A stretch of DNA of 64,000 bases from Kushneria marisflavi (GTDB lineage Bacteria > Pseudomonadota > Gammaproteobacteria > Pseudomonadales > Halomonadaceae). The stretch covers positions 1,922,001 to 1,986,000 of the forward strand of contig NZ_CP021358.1 of assembly GCF_002157205.1 (NCBI RefSeq), read 5' to 3'. Shown here in pieces: positions 56,736 through 64,000 of this stretch. The notes beneath the pieces were generated by a model that was not told the origin of the DNA, searched no databases, and worked only from the letters and a program-made list of their open reading frames with translations. How positions within the stretch are numbered: position 1 is the first letter of the stretch; every line of letters starts with the position of its first letter. A program made the translations under genes and the position numbers.

Positions 56736-57719
56736 TCAACGAGCGTCGGTGGCGAACCACTGCTCAAGAAGTGCCTGATAGGGTTTGATAAAGTGCTCTT
56801 CAACAAACCTTCCCTGCTCAATACCCAATCGGCTGCGTTCTTCTCGATCATAAACAATTCGCGTCAGTGAATAATCCTGATGCGCCAGGCTTGGCTGGTA
56901 GGATTTTTCTGCCGCAGAGTTGGCATTATAAATTTCAGGGCGATAGATCTTTTGAAAGGTATCCATCGTGCTGATGGTGCCGATAAGTTCAAGGTTGGTG
57001 TAATCATTGAGCAGGTCGCCAAAAAAATAAAACGCCAGAGGTGCGACGCTGCCTTTTGGCATGAAATAGCGAACCTTCAACCCCATCTTTTTAAAATACT
57101 CATCGGTCAGGGAACTCTCATCCTGCCGGTATTCAACCCCCAGCACGGGATGGTAATTCTCTGTGCGATGATAGGTTTTGCTGCCTGAGACACTGATGCA
57201 TATCACGGGCGGTTTATTAAAGCGCTCTTGATAAGCACTGGAGTTCACAAAACACTCGAACAGCTTGCCGTGCAACGCTCCAAAATTGTCTGGAACGCTA
57301 AACGTCGGTCGATCCTTGTTGTGTTCCAGCAAACGAATGCTGAAGTCGTAATCCCGCACATAAGAAGAGAAATTGTTACCCGCAATACCTTCCATACGCT
57401 TATTGAATTTTCCATCAACAATGCTGGTCTTCAATATCTCGATCAAAGGCAGAGCATCACTGGCGCATGCAGAACACACCGCCATTTCAACGGAAATGAT
57501 ATCAAGCTCAACGGTGTAGCGATCGCCTTCAGAATTGTCCCAATGTGCCAATGCATTGAAGCGATTGTTAATCATCTTCAGGGTATTGCGCAGGTTTTCT
57601 TGTCGCTTCTCTCCTCTGGCCAGGTTGGCAAAGTTGGTGGTAGTGCGCGTACTGTCCGAGGGTCGATAATGCTCATCGAAACCAATGCTTTTAATATTGA
57701 ACGCAAACTTTTCATTCAT
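56736..57719 (-). CDS. mesX: MesX (DUF1852 family) partner of MesD
   Basis: A 327-aa DUF1852 protein with the family block FNIKSIGFDEHYRPSDSTRTTTNFANLARG at the N-terminus (beginning about residue 5) and RQENLRNTLKMINNRFNALAHWDN. MesX is needed for MesD activity in Acinetobacter-type systems. The ATG at 57719 matches the family start; an earlier ATG adds 22 residues. Together with mesD it forms a two-gene unit, divergent from the MTHFR-like pseudogene across a region with inverted repeats. Confidence 0.87.
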   Translation of the reverse strand: MNEKFAFNIKSIGFDEHYRPSDSTRTTTNFANLARGEKRQENLRNTLKMINNRFNALAHWDNSEGDRYTVELDIISVEMAVCSACASDALPLIEILKTSIVDGKFNKRMEGIAGNNFSSYVRDYDFSIRLLEHNKDRPTFSVPDNFGALHGKLFECFVNSSAYQERFNKPPVICISVSGSKTYHRTENYHPVLGVEYRQDESSLTDEYFKKMGLKVRYFMPKGSVAPLAFYFFGDLLNDYTNLELIGTISTMDTFQKIYRPEIYNANSAAEKSYQPSLAHQDYSLTRIVYDREERSRLGIEQGRFVEEHFIKPYQALLEQWFATDAR

Positions 57720-57889
57720 CGCGACCTGCCATCCTGATTCCCGGGATATCAATCCAAAATTTTTCGCTTTTTCAAAGTATTCCACTTTTCTTTTCTGGCT
57801 TGTCGCAGGTGCGTCGCTGTCTGCTAGGCCAATGCAGGAATGCCCATACGCTCAGCGATTTGATGAAAGGATTGTCGATCTCACAGCAT

Positions 57890-57937
57890 CATGAGACAAA
57901 CTGATTTTTTGCATGATGAACACAAGTTTCTCTCATG
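57890..57937. promoter_or_regulatory. Inverted repeat between mesX and the MTHFR-like gene
   Basis: CATGAGACAAACT (57890-57902) and AGTTTCTCTCATG (57925-57937) match after reversal in 12 of 13 positions, spaced 22 bases. A third half-site, TGTCTCA, follows at 57944-57950. The cluster lies midway between two divergent genes, 170 bases from mesX and about 125 from the MTHFR-like start, and should bind a regulator of both. Confidence 0.5.
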
Positions 57938-58063
57938 ATCGAATGTCTCAGTGCCTGCTCCGAGCCAGTCCTGAACCAGGATCGTACTGGCACTGGACCT
58001 TATGGCATTCGGTCATCACTGACCAGGTCCCGGTAATGTGACCCGGCCCGGCTCTGAAGAGTA

Positions 58064-59557
58064 ATGAGCATGTTGAGAAAAGCACTGCAGGAACAACATT
58101 TTGTCTGCGTGGTTGAGTTTGTCCCGAAATGTTCCGGCGAAGGCTTTATCGCCTTCGAGCAGCTCATGCAGTGCTCCAGGCTATGCGATTGGCCAATGAT
58201 GGCAGCAGTGGCCGATCGGGTCGGCAGCAATGCCGATCTCTCACCGATAACGGCATTCTCACAACTGAGGCGTCCCTTCCCGACGCTGCTTCACTTTTCC
58301 GGCAAGGACCGGGAACGTCATCATCTGCTGGCGCAGCTGGAAAGAATGGACGCCATGGGTCTGGACCAGCTGCTGATTCTCAGTAGCGATCGCGTTCCCG
58401 GTCACAAGCCCGGCCAGAACACCGTCCGCTATCTGGAATCGGTAGCTGCCCTGCAGATCGTCCGTCAGGCCAGGCCGACCTAACGGCTTGGCGCTGCTCT
58501 TAACCCGTTCAAGTACCACGAAGAGGAAGGCGGCGCGCAATACTTCAAGGCCGAGAAGAAGCTCGCGGCCGGGGCAGACTTTCTTACCCTGCAACTGGGT
58601 TTTGACGTACAAAAGCATTTGGAGGCCTACCGGTGGATGCAGCAGCAAGCGACGCCGGTTCCGCTGCTGGCATGCGTCATGGCACTAACGCATAAAAACG
58701 CCGCTTTTTTGGCGCAGGTTCCCGGCGTGACTATTTCGCCTTCAATGCGCGACCTGCTGGCCGCAGAAGAAGCCATCTCCCGTACATATGCTCGGGAGCG
58801 CAGCATTGTTCGCCTTGGATTGCAGATCGTTGGTCTGCGTCTGATGGGATATGCCGTCATTCATCTGTCGGGCGTCCATACCGTGGCAAAGCTGCACGCC
58901 CTGGAACAGGTCATTGCTGCTCAACGAACAGAGATACAGACGCTGGATCAATGGGCCGCCGCATGGGAGGCCAGTTGGCAGATGAACGGCCTGCCGATCG
59001 TGACCTTGCACCCGCAACATGCCGATTGGCACCTGGGCCAATCAAAGGTCCGCGCAACTCAAAAGGAACAGCGGCACTATTACTTGCTGTCGGCTCTCCA
59101 TTCCCTGCTTTTTAGTCGTAACAACCCCGTGAGTCGGGGATTTGGCTGGATACTCAAGCGTCGCCTGTGGCACACATCGTATGGCAAGCGCTGGCTTCAT
59201 CAATTGGAACGCGGCCTGAAAAGACCGGTAGTGGGATGTGATACCTGCGGCACCTGCCGTCTTGAAGAGACCCTGTATATTTGCCCGGAAACCTGCCCCA
59301 AGGGACTTGCGAACGGCCCCTGCGGCGGCACCCGGCTCAACCGTTGTGAGTTCAACGATCGTGAATACATACACAGCGTCAAGTACAGAACAGCCAGAAG
59401 CACGGGACAGACACACGTACTTACCGACCGATTGATCCCATGCGTAGATGCCGATTCCCGACATCAAAGCTTCTGGCCTCGCTGGTTTACGTCACCTTTG
59501 GAAGATGAGCGCCACAACAGGAACAGATCAGAAGATGCATTGAAAGATATTGAATAG
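58064..59557 (+). pseudogene. MTHFR-like protein with Cys-rich C-terminal domain, broken by an in-frame TAA
   Basis: The frame from ATG 58064 reads FVCVVEFVPKCSGEGF and the DRERHHLLAQLERMDAMGLDQLLILSSDRV block of methylenetetrahydrofolate reductases, stops at TAA 58481-58483, and then continues in the same frame with RLGAALNPFKY, AEKKLAAGADFLTLQLGFD and the rest of the reductase barrel. The C-terminal 120 residues hold a Cys-rich domain (CDTCGTCRLEETLYICPETC, then NGPCGGTRLNRCEF) of the MTHFR C-terminal type. Total length would be 497 residues. Only one codon is faulty, so a recent mutation, a sequencing error or read-through are all possible. Confidence 0.85.
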
Positions 59558-59744
59558 CACGGACACCGTCAGACCTGTAATGACTTCTGATGGCCGGTTC
59601 TACCCGTCATGCTTGCGAAGCGTGCCGCTCGTTGTCGTGGTCTGGAATGTTTGGCACTACCATGGTCATACCATCAACGCTTGTTTAACCATCAGAAGAT
59701 CCAGGTCAATCCGACTTGATTTTCCATTCCATATAAACACAGCG

Positions 59745-60368
59745 CTATACGCTTTCCATCATCGAGCTGTAGGCCGCTCGCGACTGAATTCGACGATGCC
59801 AAGACACAATGCTCGGATAATCGGATTCGTTGGGCAGCGCCCGGGCAAGCTCGGCACTGGCCAGATGCGTCCCCAGCACGAGATCGGCATAGCTGAATTC
59901 GCCGTCCACTAACCATGCGCCGCCCACTGTCAGCAGACGCTCGAGACGACCCCAGACCGGGGGAAGTTTGCGTTGAAGTGCCACCTCAACGACCGACTCG
60001 TCCGTCGGTTGACCGAGACGCACGGGCTTGACCACGCGCTCGATGAACACATCAGTCAGCGCCGGGGCCAGATCGTCATCGGCAAAACGTTCCCAGCCAA
60101 CAATTTGAGCCTGACGCCGAGGATCCTGCCCACCCATGAGATCACTATCGGCCTGCATGATCAGATAGCGGCTAATGCCCGAGGAGTCTACGAGTTCGAT
60201 CGATCCGTCACTAAAGGCCGGGATGCGCCCTGTGACACTAATGCGGCGAAAATCCGGATCATCACTATGGGGCGGCACCTCGATCGTATCGAGGGTGATA
60301 TCGAGTTCGTGGGCTACCAGCAACACCTTGCGGACAAAGGGGGATAATGGGACGCCGTACAGTGTCAT
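59745..60368 (-). CDS. Glutathione S-transferase family protein
   Basis: A 207-aa protein with an N-terminal thioredoxin-like domain (TLYGVPLSPFVRKVLLVAHEL, Ser in the catalytic position; VTGRIPAFSDGSIELVDSSGISRYL for glutathione binding) and a C-terminal helical domain with VDGEFSYADLVLGTHLA. GGAG precedes the ATG at 60368. A four-copy 7-base tandem repeat lies 90 bases upstream. Substrate unknown. Confidence 0.88.
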   Translation of the reverse strand: MTLYGVPLSPFVRKVLLVAHELDITLDTIEVPPHSDDPDFRRISVTGRIPAFSDGSIELVDSSGISRYLIMQADSDLMGGQDPRRQAQIVGWERFADDDLAPALTDVFIERVVKPVRLGQPTDESVVEVALQRKLPPVWGRLERLLTVGGAWLVDGEFSYADLVLGTHLASAELARALPNESDYPSIVSWHRRIQSRAAYSSMMESV

Positions 60369-60455
60369 GATTTCTCCAGAAAAAGTGCGCACGAGGATTG
60401 ATGGTATACTGCTGGTAACCACAGGCCATGGCCATGCCCGAGCACTCAACGCCCC

Positions 60456-60483
60456 ATCAGCTATCAGCTATCAGCTATCAGCT
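60456..60483. repeat. Heptanucleotide tandem repeat, 4 copies
   Basis: Four exact adjacent copies of ATCAGCT lie 88-115 bases ahead of the glutathione transferase start. Repeats of this kind can change copy number by slippage and shift promoter spacing. Confidence 0.7.
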
Positions 60484-60513
60484 TTGAATTGTTATTGATA
60501 TCTCATTGACAGG

Positions 60514-60551
60514 AACAGACCCTGGCAGCGTTCTGGCTGCCAGGGTCTGTT
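60514..60551 (-). terminator. Strong hairpin after hydroxyisourate hydrolase
   Basis: AACAGACCCTGGCAGC and GCTGCCAGGGTCTGTT form a perfect 16-bp stem with a 6-base loop, 31 bases past the stop of the hydrolase. No long U-tract follows, but the stability and place suggest a transcription end. Confidence 0.7.
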
Positions 60552-60581
60552 CTTGCCGTCGAAACAATTGATAGCAGGGTA

Positions 60582-60992
60582 TCAGCTGCCACGATAGGTC
60601 GAGTAAGCGTACGGGCTCAACAGCAGCGGAATGTGATAGTGCTGATCGACATTATCGACCTGAAACGGGACAGTAATTTCAGGAAAGAATGTGGAGATAT
60701 CCTGCTTTTTGTACCAGTCGCCGGTTCCAAAAACCGCCCGATACACGCCTGACTCAAGAGTTTCGCCCTCGGGGAACAGTGCCGAAATGCGTCCGTCTTC
60801 ACTGGTGGTATCGGTGGCGACGGTTTCCCAGCCATTGTCAGTCTGATGTTCCAGCTTGACCTCGACACCCGAAGAGGGCTTGCCCGTCTGAGTATTGAGC
60901 ACGTGCACGCTGATCGGGTTGGTGGCCGCCATGGCCAGCGTCGAGGCACCGCTTAACAGCACGGCAACGCTTAAAGTCGTCAGTGTCTTCAT
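60582..60992 (-). CDS. hiuH: Periplasmic 5-hydroxyisourate hydrolase (transthyretin-related)
   Basis: A 136-aa transthyretin-like protein with a signal peptide (cleavage near AMAA). The active-site residues appear as His in ISVHVLNTQTG, Arg in EDGRISAL, and the C-terminal YHIPLLLSPYAYSTYRGS signature. It hydrolyses 5-hydroxyisourate in the periplasm. No urate oxidase gene is near. In E. coli the same gene is under HprRS, and here an HprRS-like pair is divergent, so redox or metal stress control is likely. It follows the GlcG-like gene by 12 bases. Confidence 0.92.
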   Translation of the reverse strand: MKTLTTLSVAVLLSGASTLAMAATNPISVHVLNTQTGKPSSGVEVKLEHQTDNGWETVATDTTSEDGRISALFPEGETLESGVYRAVFGTGDWYKKQDISTFFPEITVPFQVDNVDQHYHIPLLLSPYAYSTYRGS

Positions 60993-61004
60993 GTCGTTCT
61001 CCTG

Positions 61005-61502
61005 TTATTGATCCTGCGGTAATACCTTGTGGATACCCTTGAGGGCACAGCCCTCGTCGGTCGCTGAACCCCCGGCCCCGGCAACGCCTACGGCACCGAT
61101 GACTTCACCATTGCTCCTGAGAGGAACGCCTCCCCCCAACAGCAGCAGGTCGCTGACGGTGGCCAAATTCTGCGACTCGGGATTGTTGCGTGCCGACTCT
61201 GCCAGCTGGCGTGTCGGTGTCTTCGTGGACAACGCGGTAAAGGCCTTGCGCTGGGCGGCCTGCGTATTATGCGGACCGATATTGTCATCGCGCTGCAGGG
61301 CCACAAGATTACCGCCGCGATCTACCACGGCGGCCACCGCCGTATGCTGATCGGCATGACAGGCTTGAAGTGTGGCGTCCAGAACCTGATTGGCCAGCGC
61401 CAGAGATACATCAGAATGTATTTTTACGTCGGGCGACTGTGCCAGCGCCGCACTTGTACAAAGTGCACCCAGCAGCAGTGACCATCGAGTCTTGTGAATC
61501 AA
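61005..61502 (-). CDS. Exported GlcG/HbpS family protein
   Basis: A 165-aa protein with a signal peptide (WSLLLGALCTSAALAQ) and a GlcG/HbpS domain: ALANQVLDATLQACHAD, VVDRGGNLVALQRDDNIGPHN and the C-terminal GEVIGAVGVAGAGGSATDEGCALKG. HbpS in Streptomyces binds haem and tunes a redox-sensing two-component system. I chose a TTG at 61502 because AGGAG lies 9 bases upstream and it gives a complete signal peptide; an ATG at 61544 is the alternative. It is divergent from a two-component system. Confidence 0.85.
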   Translation of the reverse strand: MIHKTRWSLLLGALCTSAALAQSPDVKIHSDVSLALANQVLDATLQACHADQHTAVAAVVDRGGNLVALQRDDNIGPHNTQAAQRKAFTALSTKTPTRQLAESARNNPESQNLATVSDLLLLGGGVPLRSNGEVIGAVGVAGAGGSATDEGCALKGIHKVLPQDQ

Positions 61503-61580
61503 TTCTCTATTCTCCTGCAGCGTTGTTGTCGTTGACACGAGCAATATCGTCCACGCGAGCGGCCATTACCATTACAGCAG

Positions 61581-61598
61581 GATTACAGATTTGTAATG
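61581..61598. promoter_or_regulatory. Palindromic ATTACA-N4-TGTAAT box, likely response-regulator site
   Basis: ATTACA (61582-61587) and TGTAAT (61592-61597) are perfect inverted arms with 4 bases between, in the 150-base gap of the divergent genes. From memory the E. coli HprR box has the same CATTACA...TGTAATG form. A further ATTACC-ATTACA pair lies just left (61565-61576). It would serve the hydrolase operon and possibly the two-component genes. Confidence 0.65.
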
Positions 61599-61652
61599 GT
61601 GTCCATCAGGAAAAACACTGAAGATGAATCGCGATAACCACAGGGGAAGACG

Positions 61653-62324
61653 GTGCGTATTCTAGTCGTGGAAGATGAAGTCAAGACCGCCGATTATTTA
61701 CACAAGGGCCTGAGCGAGTCCGGTTACAGCGTGGATGTCGCGCATGACGGGCTTGCAGGGCAGCAGCGAATCAGCGATGAACATTTCGATCTGATCATTC
61801 TTGACGTCATGCTGCCCGACATGAACGGATGGCAGCTGCTTCAGTTCATCCGCAGCCGCTGGCAGACACCGGTGCTTTTTCTGACCGCTCGTGACGCTGT
61901 GGAATATCGCGTTAAGGGGCTCGAGCTCGGCGCTGATGACTACCTGGTAAAACCCTTTTCCTACGTGGAGCTTCTGGCTCGGGTTCGAACCCTGTTGCGA
62001 CGCGGCCCGCCGCGTGAGACGCAGCTGTTCAGCGTTGGCGATCTGTCCCTGGATCTCGTTCAGCACCGAGCGATGCGCCAAGGTCAGCGTATTCATCTCA
62101 CCAACAAGGAATTCGCGCTGCTGCATCTGTTGATCAGCCGCGAAAATGAGGTGCTTTCACGCACCTTTATCGCGTCACAGATCTGGAACATGAACTTTGA
62201 AAGCGACACCAATGTGGTCGATGTGGCCATTCGCCGGCTGCGTGCCAAGGTGGACGATCCCTGGTCTCATCGCCTGATTCATACGGTGCGTGGCATGGGT
62301 TACATGCTGGGACTTGTACCATGA
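61653..62324 (+). CDS. OmpR/PhoB family response regulator (CusR/HprR-like)
   Basis: A 223-aa response regulator. The receiver has acidic residues in VVEDE, the phospho-Asp in [13 protein letters not shown] near residue 51 and Lys in DDYLVKPF. The C-terminal winged helix runs from about 130 ([23 protein letters not shown] to [10 protein letters not shown]). Length and sequence are of the heavy-metal/CusR group that includes HprR. Starts with GTG at 61653 after GGGGAAG; the stop overlaps the sensor start by four bases. Confidence 0.93.
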   Translation: MRILVVEDEVKTADYLHKGLSESGYSVDVAHDGLAGQQRISDEHFDLIILDVMLPDMNGWQLLQFIRSRWQTPVLFLTARDAVEYRVKGLELGADDYLVKPFSYVELLARVRTLLRRGPPRETQLFSVGDLSLDLVQHRAMRQGQRIHLTNKEFALLHLLISRENEVLSRTFIASQIWNMNFESDTNVVDVAIRRLRAKVDDPWSHRLIHTVRGMGYMLGLVP

Positions 62325-63694
62325 GTCGAATCACGGGCTCATTGACGCTCCGACTGGCATTTTTATTTGCATTAGTCGTTGGGCTGCTACTGAGCACCAT
62401 CGGTCTTTATCTTTATCATTCCCTGTATAGCGAAATTACCTGGCGTGACGATCAGATGCTGCGGGGCCGCCTGGAGCGCATGATCGTGCTGCTGGACAAT
62501 AGCGCCAGCGTCGAGGCACTGCGTCACCGCCCTCGACTGTATGCCAACATGCTTGATAATCGCGAAAGCGTGCTCTGGGTGCTGACGGATGACGACCGTC
62601 CTATCATAGAAGTCAATCCCATGCATCAGCCGGTGCCTGAACTGAAAGGCAGTGATGAGGTGCAGCTGCGTACCGTTTTGAATGGCGCACCGGCAAGACT
62701 TGCCTGGATTGATGCCCGTCTTGATGGCCAACAGGTCACGCTGATTGCCGGCAAGCGTCTGACCGAGCGTAACCGCATGCTGGCGAGTTATCGCAGCAAG
62801 CTCTGGCTTTCGCTGGCGGGTGGTTCTCTGGCGGCCTTTTTGCTCGGCTGGATCGTCACAAGACGCGGACTGGCTCCGGTCAGGCGGTTAACGGCTCGAG
62901 CAGCCACTATCGATACGCAGCATCTCTATTATCGTTTGCCCGAGCACTCGGAAGTCAGCGAGCTGCGTGACTTGAGCCTTGCCCTGAACGGTATGCTGAC
63001 TCGCCTTGAAGCCGGTTTTCTGCAGCTTTCACGCTTTTCCGAAGATCTCGCCCATGAGATGCGAACGCCCTTGACCAATTTGATGGGACAGACACAGCAG
63101 AGGCTGCGTCATGACCGGACCGGCGATGAATACAAAGAGATACTGATTTCTAATCAGGAGGAGTTTGAAAGACTCGCGCGCATGATCGACAGCATGCTCT
63201 TTCTGGCGCGTAACGAGCAGCCCGATGCAAGCCTCGATCGACAGCCGATCGAGCTTCACGACATGGTCGATCAGCTCTGCGAGTATTTCGAAGGCATGGC
63301 CGAAGAGCGGGGTATGACACTGATCAATCGAACTCATGGCCGTCTTGATGCCGACCCGGATCTGCTACGACGTGCGCTGGCCAACCTGATCGCCAATGCT
63401 CTGCGTTACGGTCAGACGCAAACGCCCATCGTCATTGATCAGCAGCAGATTGATCACCTGCACCATATCAGTGTCCTCAATCAGGGAGAGCCGATTCCCG
63501 AGGCGCATCTGTCGCTGCTATTCGAGCGTTTCTACCGTGTGGATGCGTCGCGCCATACGCCCGGCGATTCCGGCGGACTGGGACTGGCGATCGTACGCTC
63601 CATCGCTCAACTTCATGGCGGTCTGGCGACGGTCAGCAATGAACATTCGGGGGTACGCTTTACGTTATGCCTTCCGGTATCGGCTCGGTCCTGA
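62321..63694 (+). CDS. Heavy-metal-type sensor histidine kinase (CusS/HprS-like)
   Basis: A 457-aa kinase with two membrane helices (about residues 10-32 and 165-185) enclosing a 130-residue periplasmic sensor, a HAMP domain ([16 protein letters not shown]), the phosphorylated His in [16 protein letters not shown] near 245, and ATPase boxes [10 protein letters not shown] and [18 protein letters not shown]. In E. coli the related HprS senses reactive oxygen or chlorine through a membrane Cys; here the first helix has no Cys, so the signal may differ. The adjacent haem-type HbpS-like protein might contribute. Confidence 0.9.
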   Translation: MSRITGSLTLRLAFLFALVVGLLLSTIGLYLYHSLYSEITWRDDQMLRGRLERMIVLLDNSASVEALRHRPRLYANMLDNRESVLWVLTDDDRPIIEVNPMHQPVPELKGSDEVQLRTVLNGAPARLAWIDARLDGQQVTLIAGKRLTERNRMLASYRSKLWLSLAGGSLAAFLLGWIVTRRGLAPVRRLTARAATIDTQHLYYRLPEHSEVSELRDLSLALNGMLTRLEAGFLQLSRFSEDLAHEMRTPLTNLMGQTQQRLRHDRTGDEYKEILISNQEEFERLARMIDSMLFLARNEQPDASLDRQPIELHDMVDQLCEYFEGMAEERGMTLINRTHGRLDADPDLLRRALANLIANALRYGQTQTPIVIDQQQIDHLHHISVLNQGEPIPEAHLSLLFERFYRVDASRHTPGDSGGLGLAIVRSIAQLHGGLATVSNEHSGVRFTLCLPVSARS

Positions 63695-64000
63695 ATCAGA
63701 CAGGTCAATATGGCGGCACGCTTACCATGGTTACACTGATCATCAATGCCTAGCTGGGCATGCGCATCAAGCGCAGCATTTTATTTTCTGGTCAGCTTTG
63801 CCGTGCTGTTATGCAACTTTGCCCGTATCAATCAAAGGCTGCCTATACACTTTGTTAAAGGCTACAGTTCACAGATACTGATGGGCAGGAAAAGATACAT
63901 TAGCTATCTCAGCTCATTACCGAATGGGTAGCAATTTGGGTAGTAAAAAATAAAAGCCATTCTAAAAATACATCAAGCCATTGATAATAAAAGATTTTTA
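63695..64000. other. AT-rich end region with arm-type repeats of a second integrative element
   Basis: No gene is supported; a 61-codon frame at 63746 has no ribosome site. TGGGTAGCAAT (63925-63935) and TGGGTAGTAAA (63937-63947) are two copies spaced 12 bases, the same unit and spacing as at 14808-14830 next to the integrase. From 63930 the sequence becomes very AT-rich. Confidence 0.55.

Noticed and set aside
59584..59698. CTTCTGATGG and CCATCAGAAG inverted arms around 95 bases between the MTHFR-like gene and glutathione transferase
   Set aside because: The arms are short for their distance and no mobile-element features lie between, so a small transposon remnant could not be supported.
63746..63931. 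61-codon frame after the sensor kinase
   Set aside because: It has a hydrophobic start but no ribosome site, and it runs into the arm-type repeats.

Overview
The window looks like a chromosome segment of a halophilic gammaproteobacterium, most likely a Halomonadaceae member (Halomonas/Kushneria type). This is an inference from high-GC housekeeping genes of Pseudomonas/Halomonas type (crc, rph-yicC, pyrE, trmL, rnk), three transporters of the TRAP and BCCT classes, and several osmolyte/N-methyl-amine catabolic loci. No rRNA, tRNA or CRISPR array was seen.

Layout. 1-6.7 kb: sugar-acid type locus with a GntR/FCD regulator, a D-2-hydroxyacid dehydrogenase (cut by the window start), and a divergent TRAP transporter-enolase superfamily-SDR operon. 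6.7-14.7 kb: core genes rep, an STN-domain protein, an acetyltransferase, trmL, yfaZ, pyrE, crc, rph, yicC. 14.7-25.8 kb: a small integrative element entering after yicC, with P4-type integrase and arm sites, AlpA, YqaJ exonuclease plus ERF annealing protein, a DUF932 protein, a YagK/YfjJ replication-type protein and a DUF3987 protein, ending in degenerate IS5 and IS481 copies. 25.8-42.3 kb: a nearly complete creatinine-to-serine route: creatininase, BCCT transporter, creatinase, then glyA-soxB-soxD-soxA-soxG and purU with a GlxA-type regulator; LrgAB-type proteins and a sodium:solute symporter with an unreported 38-aa membrane partner lie between. 42.6-47.1 kb: two LysR regulators, a TDT-family transporter and rnk. 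47.3-55.3 kb: a six-gene operon (aldehyde dehydrogenase, dipeptidase, BCCT transporter, a 579-aa protein I do not recognise, a DUF3726 protein, RidA) opposite a LysR regulator; its substrate is unknown. 55.7-59.6 kb: MesD/MesX-type folate-independent methionine synthase pair, divergent from an MTHFR-like gene broken by one in-frame TAA. 59.7-63.7 kb: a glutathione transferase, periplasmic hydroxyisourate hydrolase and GlcG/HbpS-like protein, divergent from an HprRS/CusRS-like two-component system with a palindromic box between. The last 75 bases carry a second set of integrase arm-like repeats, suggesting another mobile element begins just beyond the window.

Functionally, imported creatinine would be opened to creatine, cleaved to sarcosine and urea, and oxidised to glycine and a one-carbon unit, which GlyA and PurU handle. 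No urease lies in the window, so the fate of urea is not visible here.
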